64,000 nt of DNA from Laetiporus sulphureus 93-53. Taxonomy: Eukaryota; Basidiomycota; Agaricomycetes; Polyporales; Laetiporaceae. Each line of letters opens with the position of its first letter. Within the stretch, counting starts at the first letter, position 1. The translations under genes and the position numbers were made by a program. Under the pieces are notes generated by a model, which had not been told where the DNA came from, did not search any database, and was given only the letters and a program-made list of their open reading frames with translations. The stretch covers positions 1-64,000 of the forward strand of contig NW_024468512.1 of the NCBI RefSeq assembly GCF_001632365.1, read 5' to 3'. Positions 1-13,671 of the stretch are shown one piece after another.

Positions 1-2
1 TC

Positions 3-104
3 TTCTTCGACCTTGCCAAACGCCTGGGAAAGCGACTCCTCTTGCCAGACCTCGAATATATTCAGTACTCAGTAGCCAAAGACGCCACCGGCGGAGCGAC
101 ATGA
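3..104 (+). CDS. 3' end of an unidentified gene (partial)
   Basis: The third plus-strand frame is open from the window edge to a TGA at 102-104 and encodes 33 residues rich in Leu, Lys and Arg. The first half (FFDLAKRLGKRLLLPDLEY) reads like an amphipathic helix. I do not recognise a family. It could be the last exon of a gene entering from the left, but such a short open frame could also be chance. No domain or motif supports a function. Confidence 0.3.
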   Translation, partial: FFDLAKRLGKRLLLPDLEYIQYSVAKDATGGAT

Positions 105-461
105 AACAATCAAACATGTCAATCATCTGGCCAGCAACAAGGACAACCCTGGAGAACCATACGCGCTAGCAGTATTAGTATTCCCCGGTGTTCACTTAAT
201 TCATCGCGGATGGACACATGCTCTTACAATTTTGCAGGAGTTATGCACCAGCTATAGATGCACCAGGCTGTGCTCGCAGCATGCGGCGGACAATAATTCC
301 GAATAACGTCTGCCGGTCGATGGAAAGAAGGTAGTGGAGTCGCGATGCTTCAATGTGGTCATTCCTACAGCAAGATTAGATAGCAGGCGTCAAAGCAATC
401 AATGCCAATGTGCACATGCGACGCATACTGGTGTACAGATGAAGCTCGCAGTGTCTATCGT

Positions 462-1926
<1,465 letters not shown>

Positions 1927-2663
1927 TGCGACGTGGAAAAGAGATGAACGAAAGACGGAGAAACGAGTACGGCCGAACGAGCGAACGTGCGGATGGCAGG
2001 CTCGCGCGGCCGGTGGGGATTTCTCTCGGCAATTCGCGTGGGCATAGGACGGAGTCGCCGATCCCCCCGCGCCTGCGATGGCACGCGTCGTGATTGGCTG
2101 GCCACGTGGAACCCACTACGCACTTCGCCGCCAAAACCGGAAATGTTTGCAAAATGGTTCAATATTCGAAAGATGTTGCATTCCGAGGACGCTACACCGC
2201 AGGTGATTGCGGTGTCCCCACGACTGCCCAAACTGATACACGGAGTGGGAACTTGACCTAGCATGCGTAAGGATTGTTTACCACAGGATCATCATGACAT
2301 ACTCTCGGAAAGAGTTCCTTCAGATTGATACAAAATTCAAACTCGGAGATTAGGTACAAAAAAGGAGGGATGGAACTGTGGATTTCCGGGTGGTCCTGAA
2401 GCTCGAACTCACTTTCGGATCCATCTGGTACTACGCACAGCCGTACATCGGTTGTTCTGCGTCAATGTACGTTATCACGTCAACTGATATGACCGAGCAG
2501 TAAAAGACTGGCTGTGTTTAGGGAGTCTTGGGAGTGGTGATGCTCAGTTGAACACTCATGGGATGGTCATCACGGGAGGCAGACCCGGCAAGCTTCGCAC
2601 AACATACCACAGCATGTATTACATCCAACCAGCAGGGCACGGGTATCATACATTAACTACCAT
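1927..2663. other. Intergenic: ADK1 promoter side and WBP1 3' UTR side
   Basis: Both flanking genes run leftwards, so this stretch holds the ADK1 promoter and 5' leader and the end of the WBP1 transcript. Short open frames exist on both strands but show no protein-like composition. I see no RNA gene, repeat or clear TATA box. Confidence 0.6.
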
Positions 2664-4282
2664 CTACTCCGATTTGGAGCTTTTCGCCTTCTTACCAGGC
2701 TGAGGCTCGACGCTGTCCCCCGCCAGCCACAGCGCGCAAAACAGAACAAACGCGACGCTCGTACTGATCGCGCCGGCGTAGTAGGGCCACGCTGGGCTAA
2801 GGAAGCGCGGATACTCATCATGCCGCGGTGGCACGACAGGTACGACTGTCGTGCTCTGCAGGTAGGACCAGCTGTAGTGAAAGGTGTCAGCTACGTCCCT
2901 GATGTCCAGATTATGTAATGATCGGCATTTACCCTCTGCGCTTGTAGTCGACGACGAATTTGAACACGCCATGCCTGTCAGGGACACGGAATGTAACAGA
3001 ATAATTTCCTGCCTCGCCGGCGACTGGCGGTAGGATTGTGCGAATGTGCGGGTCAAGCATCGTAAACTCGAGTTGCATATCATTTATGCCGGAGTACGGT
3101 TCCCACGTCGACGTTTGCGGGTTGAATTTGGATATGTGCATTGTATATGTCTGAGCGAGTATTCATGAAGAGTACACAACTAAACGAGAGATACACCCGA
3201 CGTACGACATGGTTGTTGATGGTGTACTGGCTTGCTGATTCAGTCTCATTGACACGATGGTGAGTGACGCTGTCGATTCTCAGCATATTTGTTTCCTGGA
3301 AAGTCCATGCGGCAATGTCTGCAGCAAACTGTGCATTTCCTGGATGCACACCCCTACATGTGTACTAATGAGCAGGTAATATGCAGTGCGACGAAAGTAC
3401 TTACCCTGGTAGTTCTCTCTTGAAAAATTCATCGTTGAAGAGATCCACGCTCCCTACCCAAGTTGCTCTGCCTCCCCCAAGGGTCTGGAAGCCAGCGACA
3501 AGTCCCAATGAGCTCCCCGCCCAGAGACCCTCGCCGCCCTTCTCTGACGCATCAACGAGCGCGTCGGCGCCGGAATCGCTGTCAGAATCCGCAGCAAAGC
3601 TCTCGACAGGAGCATTGAGTATCGGTACAATATGCGGATTGCTCCCGAACGCGAAGGGAACGCCGGAGAACCATACTGGCGGGATGTTTGGCGAGAGGAC
3701 AGCGTGTGACGCCGGCACGTTAACAGGGATTACAGTGGCGGGCGTGTCTCTCTCGGGAAAATGAGATATGAGAGGTGTGCCTGGAGGAGGAAGAATGAGG
3801 GAGAACTCGGCCGCGAGGGATGTCAATGGTGTCTGTTTTGTCCCGACGGCTATGAGGAGGTTCGTATTTTTAGAGAGGAGATCCACGAGGGACTGTGGTG
3901 TAATGTCCGAGGCAAAGTCTACCGGGAAGATGTCAGGGCTGTGTTGCAAAACGGAGATAACGGCTTACTCTTGGAGTCCGGCGCGAACAGGATGACATGC
4001 GAGAAGTTCGGATGGTCATCTGCAATCACTGCAGGTTGCACATCCTTCGGCGCACGGAAGGTGAGTTCAAATCCACGTTCTATAAATCCCATGTCAATCC
4101 CTACTTGCACCTCCCAAAATACGCGGCCACGCACCTTCCAAACCATCGAAGAACGTCGAGAAGTTGGCCCGCTTTAGCCCCGGGTCGAGCACGACGAGCA
4201 CGGAATCACCGGTGCTCGACCTGGCAAGTACAGAATGCGCGAGATACGCTAACGAAAGAAGCAGGGGCCATAGCGAGAGCAT
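2664..4282 (-). CDS. WBP1: Oligosaccharyltransferase 48 kDa subunit (OST48/WBP1)
   Basis: Subunit of the ER oligosaccharyltransferase that transfers the lipid-linked glycan to Asn in nascent proteins. The chosen ATG at 4280-4282 gives a clean signal peptide (MLSLWPLLLSLAYLAHSVLA) followed by DSVLVVLDPGLKR. Later exons give the luminal OST48 segments: FELTFRAPKDVQP, HPNFSHVILFAP, an Asp/Ser-rich insertion after VGTKQTPLTSLAAEF, and LWAGSSLGLVAGFQTLGGGRATWVGS followed by DLFNDEFF. Towards the C-terminus come WEPYSGINDMQLEFTMLDP, YSVTFRVPDRHGVFKFVVDY, one membrane helix (YYAGAISTSVAFVLFCALWLAG) and a short Lys/Ser-rich cytosolic tail with a KK pair. At least five short introns interrupt it. It has its own promoter to the right, shared as a divergent interval with the V-ATPase gene. 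Confidence 0.93.
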
Positions 4283-6061
4283 GGCAGCAGGACGCAAAGT
4301 CGCATGCGCAGCTGCTCGAGTTGGGATACCGTGATGTCGACGTGGTCGACGCGTAGCGCTGCTTACGTAAGGTGCTAGACTACGCTTCACTGAAGTTCTT
4401 GAAACGGACTCACATTTGCCTTGCTTTTCAGCTCCGTCCCTTGGTTCCGCGAAGAAGAGTTTTAGCTAGTCGGCGCATGTGTCAAGCTTTATTTAGCGAC
4501 CTTCTCTTTGACCGTCAAACCCGACGAACCCTCGCGGCTATGCCAGTGAGCCAAGAGTCATTCAATGCTCACGGTGTCCGAAGCTCAGCTGGAACGTGTA
4601 TTTTCCGATCGGTATATGTGAATACTGTGCCTGTCGTATGCTTTTAATACGCCTGAACGGCCATGGTGACTGCTCGAGAAAACTCGCGGAATGTGCACCG
4701 AATTATAAACGGGAGCGCTCCGGTATGTTCGATGTATCCAATATATCACCACAAATTGTGCTCCGTGTGCCCGAATTTTTCTGTATTCTGCCGGCTAGAT
4801 TGCTGTCCTTGGGGCCGGAGAGGGGGGGACTAGTGTGCTGCCCGCCGCTCACGCACCTATCTCCAATGAACCAATCCAGTACTAGTCGGCAGCTTCGCGA
4901 TCTATATATTATTCTACTCTGTTATGAGCGCATATAACCTTCTCCACTTGGTGCGCTACCCCATCGTTCGTGCATCCGATGCAGTTTCCTTTGAACCTAC
5001 AAATGACAGATAAAGGGTGCGATTTTGGTCTATAAATGGTGAGCACATTGACGGCTGAAATATTCAATCAGTACGTTTTGTTTCCTGGAGAAATCACAAA
5101 CCTCAATACCTGCAAAGTCGGCATGATGATACCACTGGATCGCTTGATGCAATTTTACTGCTCACAGTATTATAGACTCATGAAGCCCGCTGAGAGGGAT
5201 GCGGCGTATCAAGGTCTGTGTCTTTCACCGATGCCCTGTTCCTGGCGAGAAGTGACTAATGCCCCAGATTACTGATCCCGCCTAACCTTTCTTCTTTCCA
5301 ATATGTTGACCTCGCAGTGCCTTTCCTTATGCTATCATTAGAAGCACGTTTTCGACCTACGGGATTAATGATGCTCTCACAACCGAAGCGCGGTCATATA
5401 CGCTGCTGACATTACGACCTGGAAATTTCTTGGTATCTGTTGCTGGGCTCTTTGGGTTGTCAGGGGGTGATCTAACTTGACGGTTAGCAAGGCGAAACCT
5501 CGATAGTGTTCGACAATCAGGTGAAGGGAGGCACTCTCATTGCAATCGCTCAGCGAGCGATGCGCATTCTGACATCCACCCTTCCTACATGAGGATGTTG
5601 TAAAGTCAATTGTACTAAGACCCCCTTTTTACTCTGTAATGCTATAAAGTCCCATCACCATTGATGCTAATTTGATACATTGTTAGGCATTGCATGTTCG
5701 ATGCGTACGTAATTGTGGTTCATTGCATTATTACAGCTCATTATTATACATCTCTTGAGTCCATCATCATGGCGGGAGCGCTAGAAGCTTCAATCAGGCT
5801 CAACAGACATTGCATACTCTTTCACACTCGGCTTAGTGCAGCCTGCCCGAACTCACGGCACATGAGAGGCGAGCCACACGGTGAGAAAGGATGGTACCCC
5901 GATCGGAAAGTAGTTTAGAATCTCCGCCACACACGCACAAGTATAATTCGCACTCCGCAAATGCTCGGATCACCGACACGCAAGGACCCGACCGAACGAA
6001 CTCAAGCTGTGCGTTAGACTGAACTAATTTGCTCAATACGTGCTGGGTATCGAGCAAGATA
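4283..6061. other. Long divergent intergenic interval
   Basis: This 1.8-kb interval separates the leftward WBP1 gene from the rightward V-ATPase gene. It is AT-richer than its neighbours, with several TATA-like stretches (for example around 4905-4912). One open frame at 5036-5275 encodes 79 residues without recognisable motifs, and I would not call it a gene. I see no RNA gene or mobile element. Confidence 0.5.
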
Positions 6062-9000
6062 ATGGCGGATGACTATCCATCTCCGTTTCGTGAGTGGCAA
6101 CCGCTCCTAACGCTCTATGCTTTCTGATCATGTCCTTCAGGCTCGGAGCAGATGAGCCTGGTACAGCTCATCGTGCCGACCGAGGTTGCTCATGATACAA
6201 TCGCTGAACTTGGCGAGCTGGGGAACGTACAGTTCAAAGACGTGAGTGTGCCTCCCAGTTAGTCTGCCAAGTTCTATCACCTGAAGTACCCGCTCTTGCA
6301 GTTGAACCCTGACGTCAACCCATTCCAACGCTCGTTCGTGGGTGAGATTCGCCGGGTGGATGAGATGGCCCGTCGTGTGCGCTTCTTCACGGCGCAGATA
6401 GAAAAGGAGAAGGACACGGTGCCCGTGCGCCCATTGTATGACTCCGCGCCGTTGCTCACCGTCGGGCCGCGGGTTGCGCAAACGATGGACGAGCTGGACA
6501 CGAAGCTGAAGGAACACGAGGTCAGGCTAATACAGATGAATGACAGCTATCAGTTGCTGTGTGAGCGGATGAAGGAGCACGAGGAGGCTCGGCATGTGCT
6601 GCGAGAGACGGCGGTGTTTTTCGAGAGGGTGAGTAAGAAAGCGGGAGAGTGTCGACCTTTGATAGCTGAATGATAGGATAGGCGGCGTCCGGCTACCAGC
6701 CGGAGATCAGAGCATCGTTCGACGACAGTTCCGCACCTCTGCTACAGCATGATGATCAAGAGCAGCAGTTGACCTCTAGCGGTGTCCAATTCGACCTCGA
6801 GTACGTGCCCTATTCTACGTCAGAGGGGTCTCCTTTTACTCAATTGTGAGCTCAGGTTTGTTGCTGGCACCATCGAGCGCTCCCGTCTGCCGACGTTCGA
6901 GCGGGTGCTTTGGCGAGTGCTCCGTGGCAACCTCTACATGAACCACACCGACATCGCTGAGCCATTTATCGACCCCGCCACAGGCGCGGAAACACGCAAG
7001 AACGTCTTCATCATCTTCGCACACGGCGACACGCTACTTGCCAAGATCCGAAAGGTCGCGGAGAGCATGGGCGCGACCATCTACCCTATCGATCCAAACG
7101 CGGACAAGCGTGCGCAGTCGATGCGCGAGGTGACCGCGCGCCTCGAAGACCTCCAGACCGTGCTCTATAACACGCGCCTGAATCGTCGCACGGAGCTGAT
7201 CACGATCGGGGAGAGTCTGGAGAGCTGGGTTGATGTGGTTAGGAAGGAGAAGGCGATATATGAAACGTTGAACTTGTTGAATTATGACGTGAACAGGAAG
7301 ACGCTTATTGCGGAGGGGTGGTGCCCAACGAGGGACATCTCAATGATTCAACTTGCACTCAGGCATGCAACGGTGTGTCTCTTTCCTCTGTGCTTATATT
7401 CTTGCTCATCTTTCTGACTTTAGGAGGAATCTGGTACGAACGTCCCTCCTATCCTGCACGAACTCAGAACGAACAAGACGCCACCGACTTTTATTCGTAC
7501 GAACAAGTTCACAGAAGGGTTCCAGACGATCATGGACGCATACGGTATTGCCTCCTATCAGGAGGTCAATCCCGGTCTGTTCGCGGTCATCACATTCCCC
7601 TTCATCTTCGCGGTCATGTTCGGTGATATCGGTCATGGATTCATCACGTTCGTCTCTGCGCTCGTGATGATACTCATGGAGCGTCGGATGGCGAAAGCTG
7701 AACTAGGAGAGGTACGTCGTTTTGCGAGAGATAACAGTTGTTATGTTATGCTCATCAATACGTCGTAGATCACTGGGATGTTCTTCTTGTGAGTTTTCCC
7801 GGATAGTTCGACAGGGCTGATGCTAAGATGACTACAGCGGCCGGTACATCATCCTGCTTATGGGTCTTTTCTCGATGTACACCGGGTTTCTGTACAACGA
7901 TATCTTCTCGAAGTCGCTGCACGTCTTCCGTTCAGGATGGTCTTGGCCGGAGCAGGCGGTCAATGGCTCGTTCATTGCATTTCAGAATGGCCACACGTAC
8001 CCCATTGGTATCGATCCGACATGGCATGGGGCTGATAATGCTCTGTTGTTCCTCAACTCGTACAAGATGAAGATGTCCATCGTGCTCGGTGTCATTCACG
8101 TAAGGCACTGCGTCATTCCGCTTCTCATTTTCTCGCTGATTACGATCCCTCAGATGACGTTTGCGTTGTGCCTGCAAGTTCCAAATCACATCCGCTTCAA
8201 CCGTCGCGCGGATATCTGGACGAATTTCCTTCCATCGATGTTGTTCCTGCAATCTATCTTCGGTTATTTGGTCATCTGTATCATCTACAAGTGGACAGTG
8301 GACTGGGGAACATCACCAACGGGTCCACCCTCTCTCCTGAACATGCTCATCTCTATGTTCTTGTCGCCTGGAACGGTTGACCCAAGCACTCAGCTGTATA
8401 GAGGCCAGGCAACTATTCAGGTCATCCTGCTCCTAATTGCGTTTATTTGTGTGCCGTGGCTACTTATCGCGAAACCCTATCTAATGTGGAAGGCGACGAA
8501 GAATATCCAGGGTCAAGGATATCGTGGGCTTGGAACAGAGGATGCTCCGAGACATACGGCCGATACGGACCTTGAAGGTGAAGAAGAAGGCAATGGCGTG
8601 GCCATCGCCGAATCGATAAATGAGGAGGTGCGTTGACGTTTACTTGACACCACATGACAACTGACACCTGCGGTGCACAGGAACATCATGATTTCGGCGA
8701 GGTGGTGATCCATCAAGTCATTCACACGATCGAATTCTGTCTTGGGTGCATTTCGCACACTGCCTCATACCTGCGTCTGTGGGCGCTCTCGCTCGCGCAT
8801 GCCCAGCTTTCCGAGGTATTGTGGACTATGACGCTGGAGGGTGTTCTGGGCATGTCGGGCCTGTTCGGGGTCGTGGCCATCGCGCTTATGGGCGCTCTCT
8901 GGCTCTCACTGACTGTGTTCATTCTGTGTATCATGGAGGTACGTCGGGAGATCCGTGCACTCCGCAGATAAGAGTAAGGTTTTGCGATGCTCATTCCGAT

Positions 9001-9211
9001 CACTCTTTCTTGTAGGGGCTGTCTGCGTTCCTGCACGCACTGCGTCTTCACTGGGTGGAGGCAAACAGCAAGCATTATGAAGCGGGTGGATATGTACGTA
9101 GCGTCGCTTATCCTGGCCCATCCTTGGGCACGCTGGAAGCATGCTGACCATTTCCTATGCCCTTGACAGCAATTTGCGCCACTGAGTTTCGCCAGATTAG
9201 GTGAAGAGTGA
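6062..9211 (+). CDS. VPH1: V-type H+-ATPase Vo subunit a (VPH1/STV1 family)
   Basis: Large membrane subunit that forms the proton half-channels of the vacuolar/Golgi V-ATPase. Exon 1 is only nine codons; the next begins [15 protein letters not shown], the usual N-terminus. The cytosolic half includes [17 protein letters not shown], coiled-coil-like heptads, [20 protein letters not shown], the helix carrying [13 protein letters not shown], and EGWCPTRD. The membrane half includes [34 protein letters not shown] and [13 protein letters not shown]. The proton-path helix [20 protein letters not shown] contains the arginine matching the essential one of yeast Vph1. An acidic loop (LEGEEEGNG) precedes it. 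The gene ends [12 protein letters not shown], with a TGA at 9209-9211. About ten introns of 50-70 nt are present. Which paralogue (vacuolar or Golgi) it matches cannot be decided here. Confidence 0.95.
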
Positions 9212-9841
9212 GAAGGAGGGGGCAGTGCGGGGAGAAGTCAGAGATGGAAGTAGCTCTTCCTGTGTAGCTCCGACAATCGGAGGTGCCTGTGTACCGCGAT
9301 GCTTTGTCGCCTGTGCAGCGTTGTGGGGTAATGTACTGCATTGCTACCCCAGATGCGCTGGTTGGACGGATGGCTGGGTGATTGGTAACAAATTTGTAAC
9401 TATTGGCGACAATTGGCAACAATCGTTGATCGCTAAATCGGAGCTTACAAGGCGTTGGCGGTGTCTAGCGCCGGCTCGTCGTGGCCTGGGGCGCTTCACG
9501 TGGCCTCGGCGTGAGTTTTTCGGACTCCGCCCGCGCGCGAGGAGTATATATAAGCGACAGCTGATCTCGCAAACTCTATCCCCACTCTCAGCTTTTTCCT
9601 CTTTCTTTTTCTATAGAGGTGAGTGCTCCTTGCTGCTGCGTCCGTCAACTGCGTCGCTGACCATTCTACGCAGGCCCCGGCCAAGCTAGAATAGAGTGTT
9701 TCTTACTCCTTGTCGGCCTTTTCGCGAATCACCGCATTTTCAAGCATTACAATCGTCTCATCACTAGAGGTGTGTACCCCAAGATCGACCCATTGCAAGA
9801 GGACAGGTCTAATGATCCAACCGGTCATGCAGATTAACGAA
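9212..9841 (+). promoter_or_regulatory. eEF3 promoter and leader with TATA box and probable 5'-UTR introns
   Basis: A strong TATA box (TATATATAA) lies at 9545-9553, followed about 45-60 bp later by a pyrimidine tract (CTTTTTCCTCTTTCTTTTTC), a layout typical of highly expressed fungal genes. Two probable leader introns can be read: GTGAGT near 9619 to ACGCAG near 9674, and GTGTGT near 9769 to a branch site CTAAT and CAG at 9834. If the second is spliced, the two in-frame upstream ATGs at 9812 and 9827 are removed and translation starts at 9842. Confidence 0.6.
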
Positions 9842-12800
9842 ATGCCAGCTATTACTGCTACCGCTCCTGCTACGCCCGCACCTGCTTCGCTCAAGGCCGT
9901 TGTCGCGCCCGTTGACGGACAGTTCAATGTCACCGGCCTCTTCGTCGCTGATAAAGCCAGTCGCGCATCTGCAGCAGCGACTCTCGTCGCTCTCGCTCAA
10001 AAGGATGGCCCTAACGCCCTCCAGTCCATCGGCTTTACTGATGCCACCGTCAAGGCATTGGGTGACAAGAAGTCGCCTGCAGCCCGCGAGGGCGCTGCGA
10101 GCGCTGTCGCAGCGCTTGCCAGTTCGGACGCAGTCAAGGCCCTCGAGCCCCTTTTCATCGATTCCGGTCTCTATGCTGCACTCCTCGAGTCTTTCGCTGA
10201 CAAGATGCCCGCTGTGCGGACAGCTGCCATCGAGGCGGTCCGGGCATACGTTGCACACATGAACCCATGGGCGACCGCACTTATGATCCCCGCCCTTCTT
10301 CACGAGATCAAGACGGCCGGCAAATGGCAGGTCAAGACCGGCTCTTTGACGGTCCTCAACCAGCTCGTCACCAGCGCGCCCCTGCAGACTGCCCGTCTCA
10401 CCCCCGAGATTGTCCCTGTCCTCTCTGAGGCGATCTGGGACACCAAGGCCGACGTGAAGAAGGCCGCGCGTGATTCGCTCGAAAAGGCTACGGCTCTCAT
10501 ATCTAACAAGGACATAGAACGCTTTATTCCTGCTCTAATCAAGGCTCTGATTAACCCCGTCGAGGAAGTTCCTAATACCATTTCTCTACTCTCGGCTACC
10601 ACATTCGTTTCGGAAGTAGACTCCGCGACGCTTTCGCTCATGGTTCCCTTGCTGTCGCGTGGTTTGAATGAGAAGCCTACTGCTACCAAGCGTAAGGTCG
10701 CTGTGTAAGTTTTCGATTTCTGGATATCTCTCGGAGACCTTTGCTTACTCATCCTCCGCAGAATTGTTGACAACATGGCCAAGCTTGTCGACTCTGCTGT
10801 TACCGTCCGTCCCTTCATTCCTAAACTGCTCCCTGGTCTTCTCAAGGTTGAGACCACCATTGGTGACCCGGAGGCTCGCAGCGTCGTCGGCCGTGCTATT
10901 GCTACTCTTCGTCAGGTTGGTGAGGTCCCGCACGGTGACGGATCCGACTTGCCTCCTCTCAAGAAGGCAGACGAGAAGAACCTCGCGCACACGCTCGTCG
11001 CCCTCTACAAGAAGGCGGACGCCAGCCATGTTCCTTCTCCCGGTTCTGTGGATATTATGTACGCTGGAAACCTCGCCGCCAACCTCGTGAATGCCAAGAA
11101 CTTTGACGTCTCCGAGTGGCAGTCTTTGGCGCCTTACCTCGCCTTCGCCGTGTCGACGCCTGAGCCCATCCCCATCATCAACGAGTGGGTTGTCAAGTCG
11201 GCGTCGCAGGAGGAAGAGGAAGGTGAAGTTCCTGAGGATGAGGAAGAGGGCGAGGATCTGTGCAACTGCCAGTTCTCCTTGGCTTACGGTGCTAAGATCC
11301 TGCTCAATACCGCCACCCTCCGTCTCAAGCGTGGCCACCGCTATGGTCTCTGCGGTCGCAACGGTACCGGAAAGTCAACCCTCATGCGCGCTATCACCAA
11401 CGGCCAGGTTGAGGGTTTCCCTTCACCGGACGAGGTTCGCACCTTCTACGTCGAGCACGACATTGACGGCAGCGAGGCCGACACCTCTGTCCTCGACTTT
11501 ATCCTCGCCGACAAGCGAATCGAGGGCACGAAGGAGGAGGTCGTCGAGACTCTTGCTTCCGTGGGTTTCAGCGACGAGAGGCAGAAGCAGGCGATCGGCA
11601 GTCTGTCTGGTGGTTGGAAGATGAAGCTCGCCCTTGCCCGTGCCATGTTGTTCAAGGCTGACATTCTCCTTTTGGACGAGCCGACTAACCATCTGGACGT
11701 CGTCAACGTTGCATGGTTGGAGAGCTACCTCACCGGCCTAACGGGCTGCACCTCCATCATCGTCTCGCACGATTCTGGGTTCCTCAACAACACGATCACC
11801 GACGTCCTTCACCTGAACCGCTTCAAGCTCAGGAGGTACAAGGGTAACCTTGAGGCTTTCATGAAGCAGGTTCCTGAGGCGCGTTCCTACTACACGCTTG
11901 AGGCGCAGGAGGACTATCAGTTCAAGCTGCCCGACCCTCCTCTGCTCGAGGGTGTCAAGACGAAGGAGAAGAGTTTGCTCAAGATGCGCAAGGTCGGCTA
12001 CCAATACCCGACTCAGCCTGTCCAGCAGCTCTACGACATCACGCTCCAAGTCTCGCTTTCGTCGCGTGTCGCTGTCCTCGGTCCCAATGGCTCTGGCAAG
12101 TCGACCCTTGTCAAGCTCCTCATCGGCGACCTCGAGCCCAACAGGGGTGGTGAGATCTGGAAGCACCCGAACTTGGTCATCGGTTACGTGGCGCAGCATG
12201 CGTTCCACCACATCGATAGTCACCTCGACAAGACCCCACTCGAGTACATGCTTTGGCGTTACCAGACCGGCGAGGACCTGGAGGAGATGATGAAAGCGAA
12301 CCGTCAGATCTCCGAGGAGGAGGCGCAGAAGATGAAGGACGGCAGTATCGTCGTCGTCGAGGGTCAGAAGCGCACCATCGACGAGATCGTCGGCCGTAAG
12401 AAGCTCAAGCAGTCGTACGAGTACGATGTTTCGTTCAAGGGCCTCAGTTCGTCGGAGAACATTTGGCTGCCGCGTGACGACTTGATCAAGCGTGGTTACG
12501 AGAAGAAGGTGCTTGAGGTCGACACCCGTGAGGCGCAGCGCCTCGGTCTCCTCCGCCCTCTCGTTCGTCGCGAGATTGAGAAGCACTTTGCTGACTTCGG
12601 TCTTGAGCCAGAGTTCGTCTCGCACAACTCGATGCGCGGTCTCTCCGGTGGTCAGAAGGTCAAGGTCGTCCTTGGTGCTGCGACGTGGCGTCGCCCTCAC
12701 ATCATCTGCTTGGATGAGCCGACGAACTACCTCGACCGTGAATCGCTCGCTGCGCTCATCAAGGCGCTCAAGGAATTCGAGGGTGGTGTGCTCGTTATCA

Positions 12801-13078
12801 CGCACAACCGCGACTTCTCCGAGTCGCTGTGCCAGGAGGTGTGGGCGATGCGCGACGGCCACCTGGAGGCGTCGGGTCACAACTGGGTGGAAGGTCAGGG
12901 CGCTGGGCCTCGTATCGACAAGAATAACGGCGAGGATGAGGATCAATATGATGCGATGGGCAACAAGATTGAGAACAAGAAGGCGAAGAAGATCACGTCT
13001 GCAGAGGCACGGAAGCTCAAGAAGGAGCGCATGGCGCGGAAAAAGCGGGGCGAAGATGTCACCGACGACGAGCTGTGA
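9842..13078 (+). CDS. TEF3: Translation elongation factor 3 (eEF3), ABC-F ATPase
   Basis: Fungus-specific ribosome ATPase that promotes E-site tRNA release and translocation. One intron (10705-10761) splits it; the join gives 1059 residues, close to the usual 1044-1060. Residues ~1-340 form HEAT repeats (MIPALLHEIKTAGKWQVKTG, IWDTKADVKKAARDSL, NKDIERFIPALIKAL). ABC domain 1 follows EDLCNCQFSLAYGAKILLN, with Walker A GRNGTGKST, signature LSGGWKMKLALARA and Walker B LLLDEPTNHLD. ABC domain 2 has Walker A GPNGSGKST, signature LSGGQKVKVVLG and Walker B ICLDEPTNYLD, with the chromodomain-like insertion between them. The tail is Lys-rich, as in yeast. The ATG at 9842 is preferred; in-frame ATGs at 9812 and 9827 are probably intronic. 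Codon bias is strong, which explains the long antisense open frames. Confidence 0.97.
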
Positions 13079-13671
13079 TTATTTTTCTCGACGTCGGTTG
13101 TGTCTGTTTTCCTGTCCTCTTTGCTGTGTGTTCTCTATTCCGGACGTCTCTAGGTTATGTACCGCTGCATTGTCTTGTACCTTGTACCCTAGCATTAATT
13201 CTATCGTTTATGTCATGTTCGAGTTTGCATATAAGTCAGTTCAAGTTTCGAGCATCGTTGTGGGTCGCCAACTGCATCCCAGCTCACAGCGGCGGCCAAC
13301 GCGACCTTTTGGGTCGCCTGTCGTCCAGGTTGAACATGATCACTCACTTCACGTTGCATGATGTCGCTCCATGCTATGTACCCTACTCTGCGACACCTTT
13401 CCATATTCAACTTTTTGCCTTGGCGCCATCTGCGCAGCGTAGCCACACAGCATCTGCGCTTCACGGTGTGAACTTCTCAGCCGACAATCTGCTGCTGCGC
13501 TTTGCAAGGCTAAGGGTACAAGACCGTACAATAAGAGTCTATTCTCTTGTCTTCTACTGTCGCCTGCTCTGCGCTCGGAAATCTCTGCAACTTGCAAGTG
13601 GCCCTGTTGACCGGGGTTATCGGAGGACTATACCAGAATTCTTGAAGCGTGACGGATAACGACCTCTCACG
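13079..13671. other. Intergenic: eEF3 3' UTR and promoter of the M50-like gene
   Basis: The first ~150 bases are T-rich and fit an eEF3 3' UTR. The remainder precedes the next plus-strand gene. No RNA gene, repeat or open frame with protein-like composition is visible. Confidence 0.55.

Noticed and set aside
5036..5275. 79-codon open frame between WBP1 and the V-ATPase gene
   Set aside because: No motif, no splice or promoter support beyond AT-richness.
11738..12946. 402-codon open frame on the minus strand inside eEF3
   Set aside because: It mirrors the strongly biased codons of eEF3; no motif, and the sense strand encodes a fully conserved protein.
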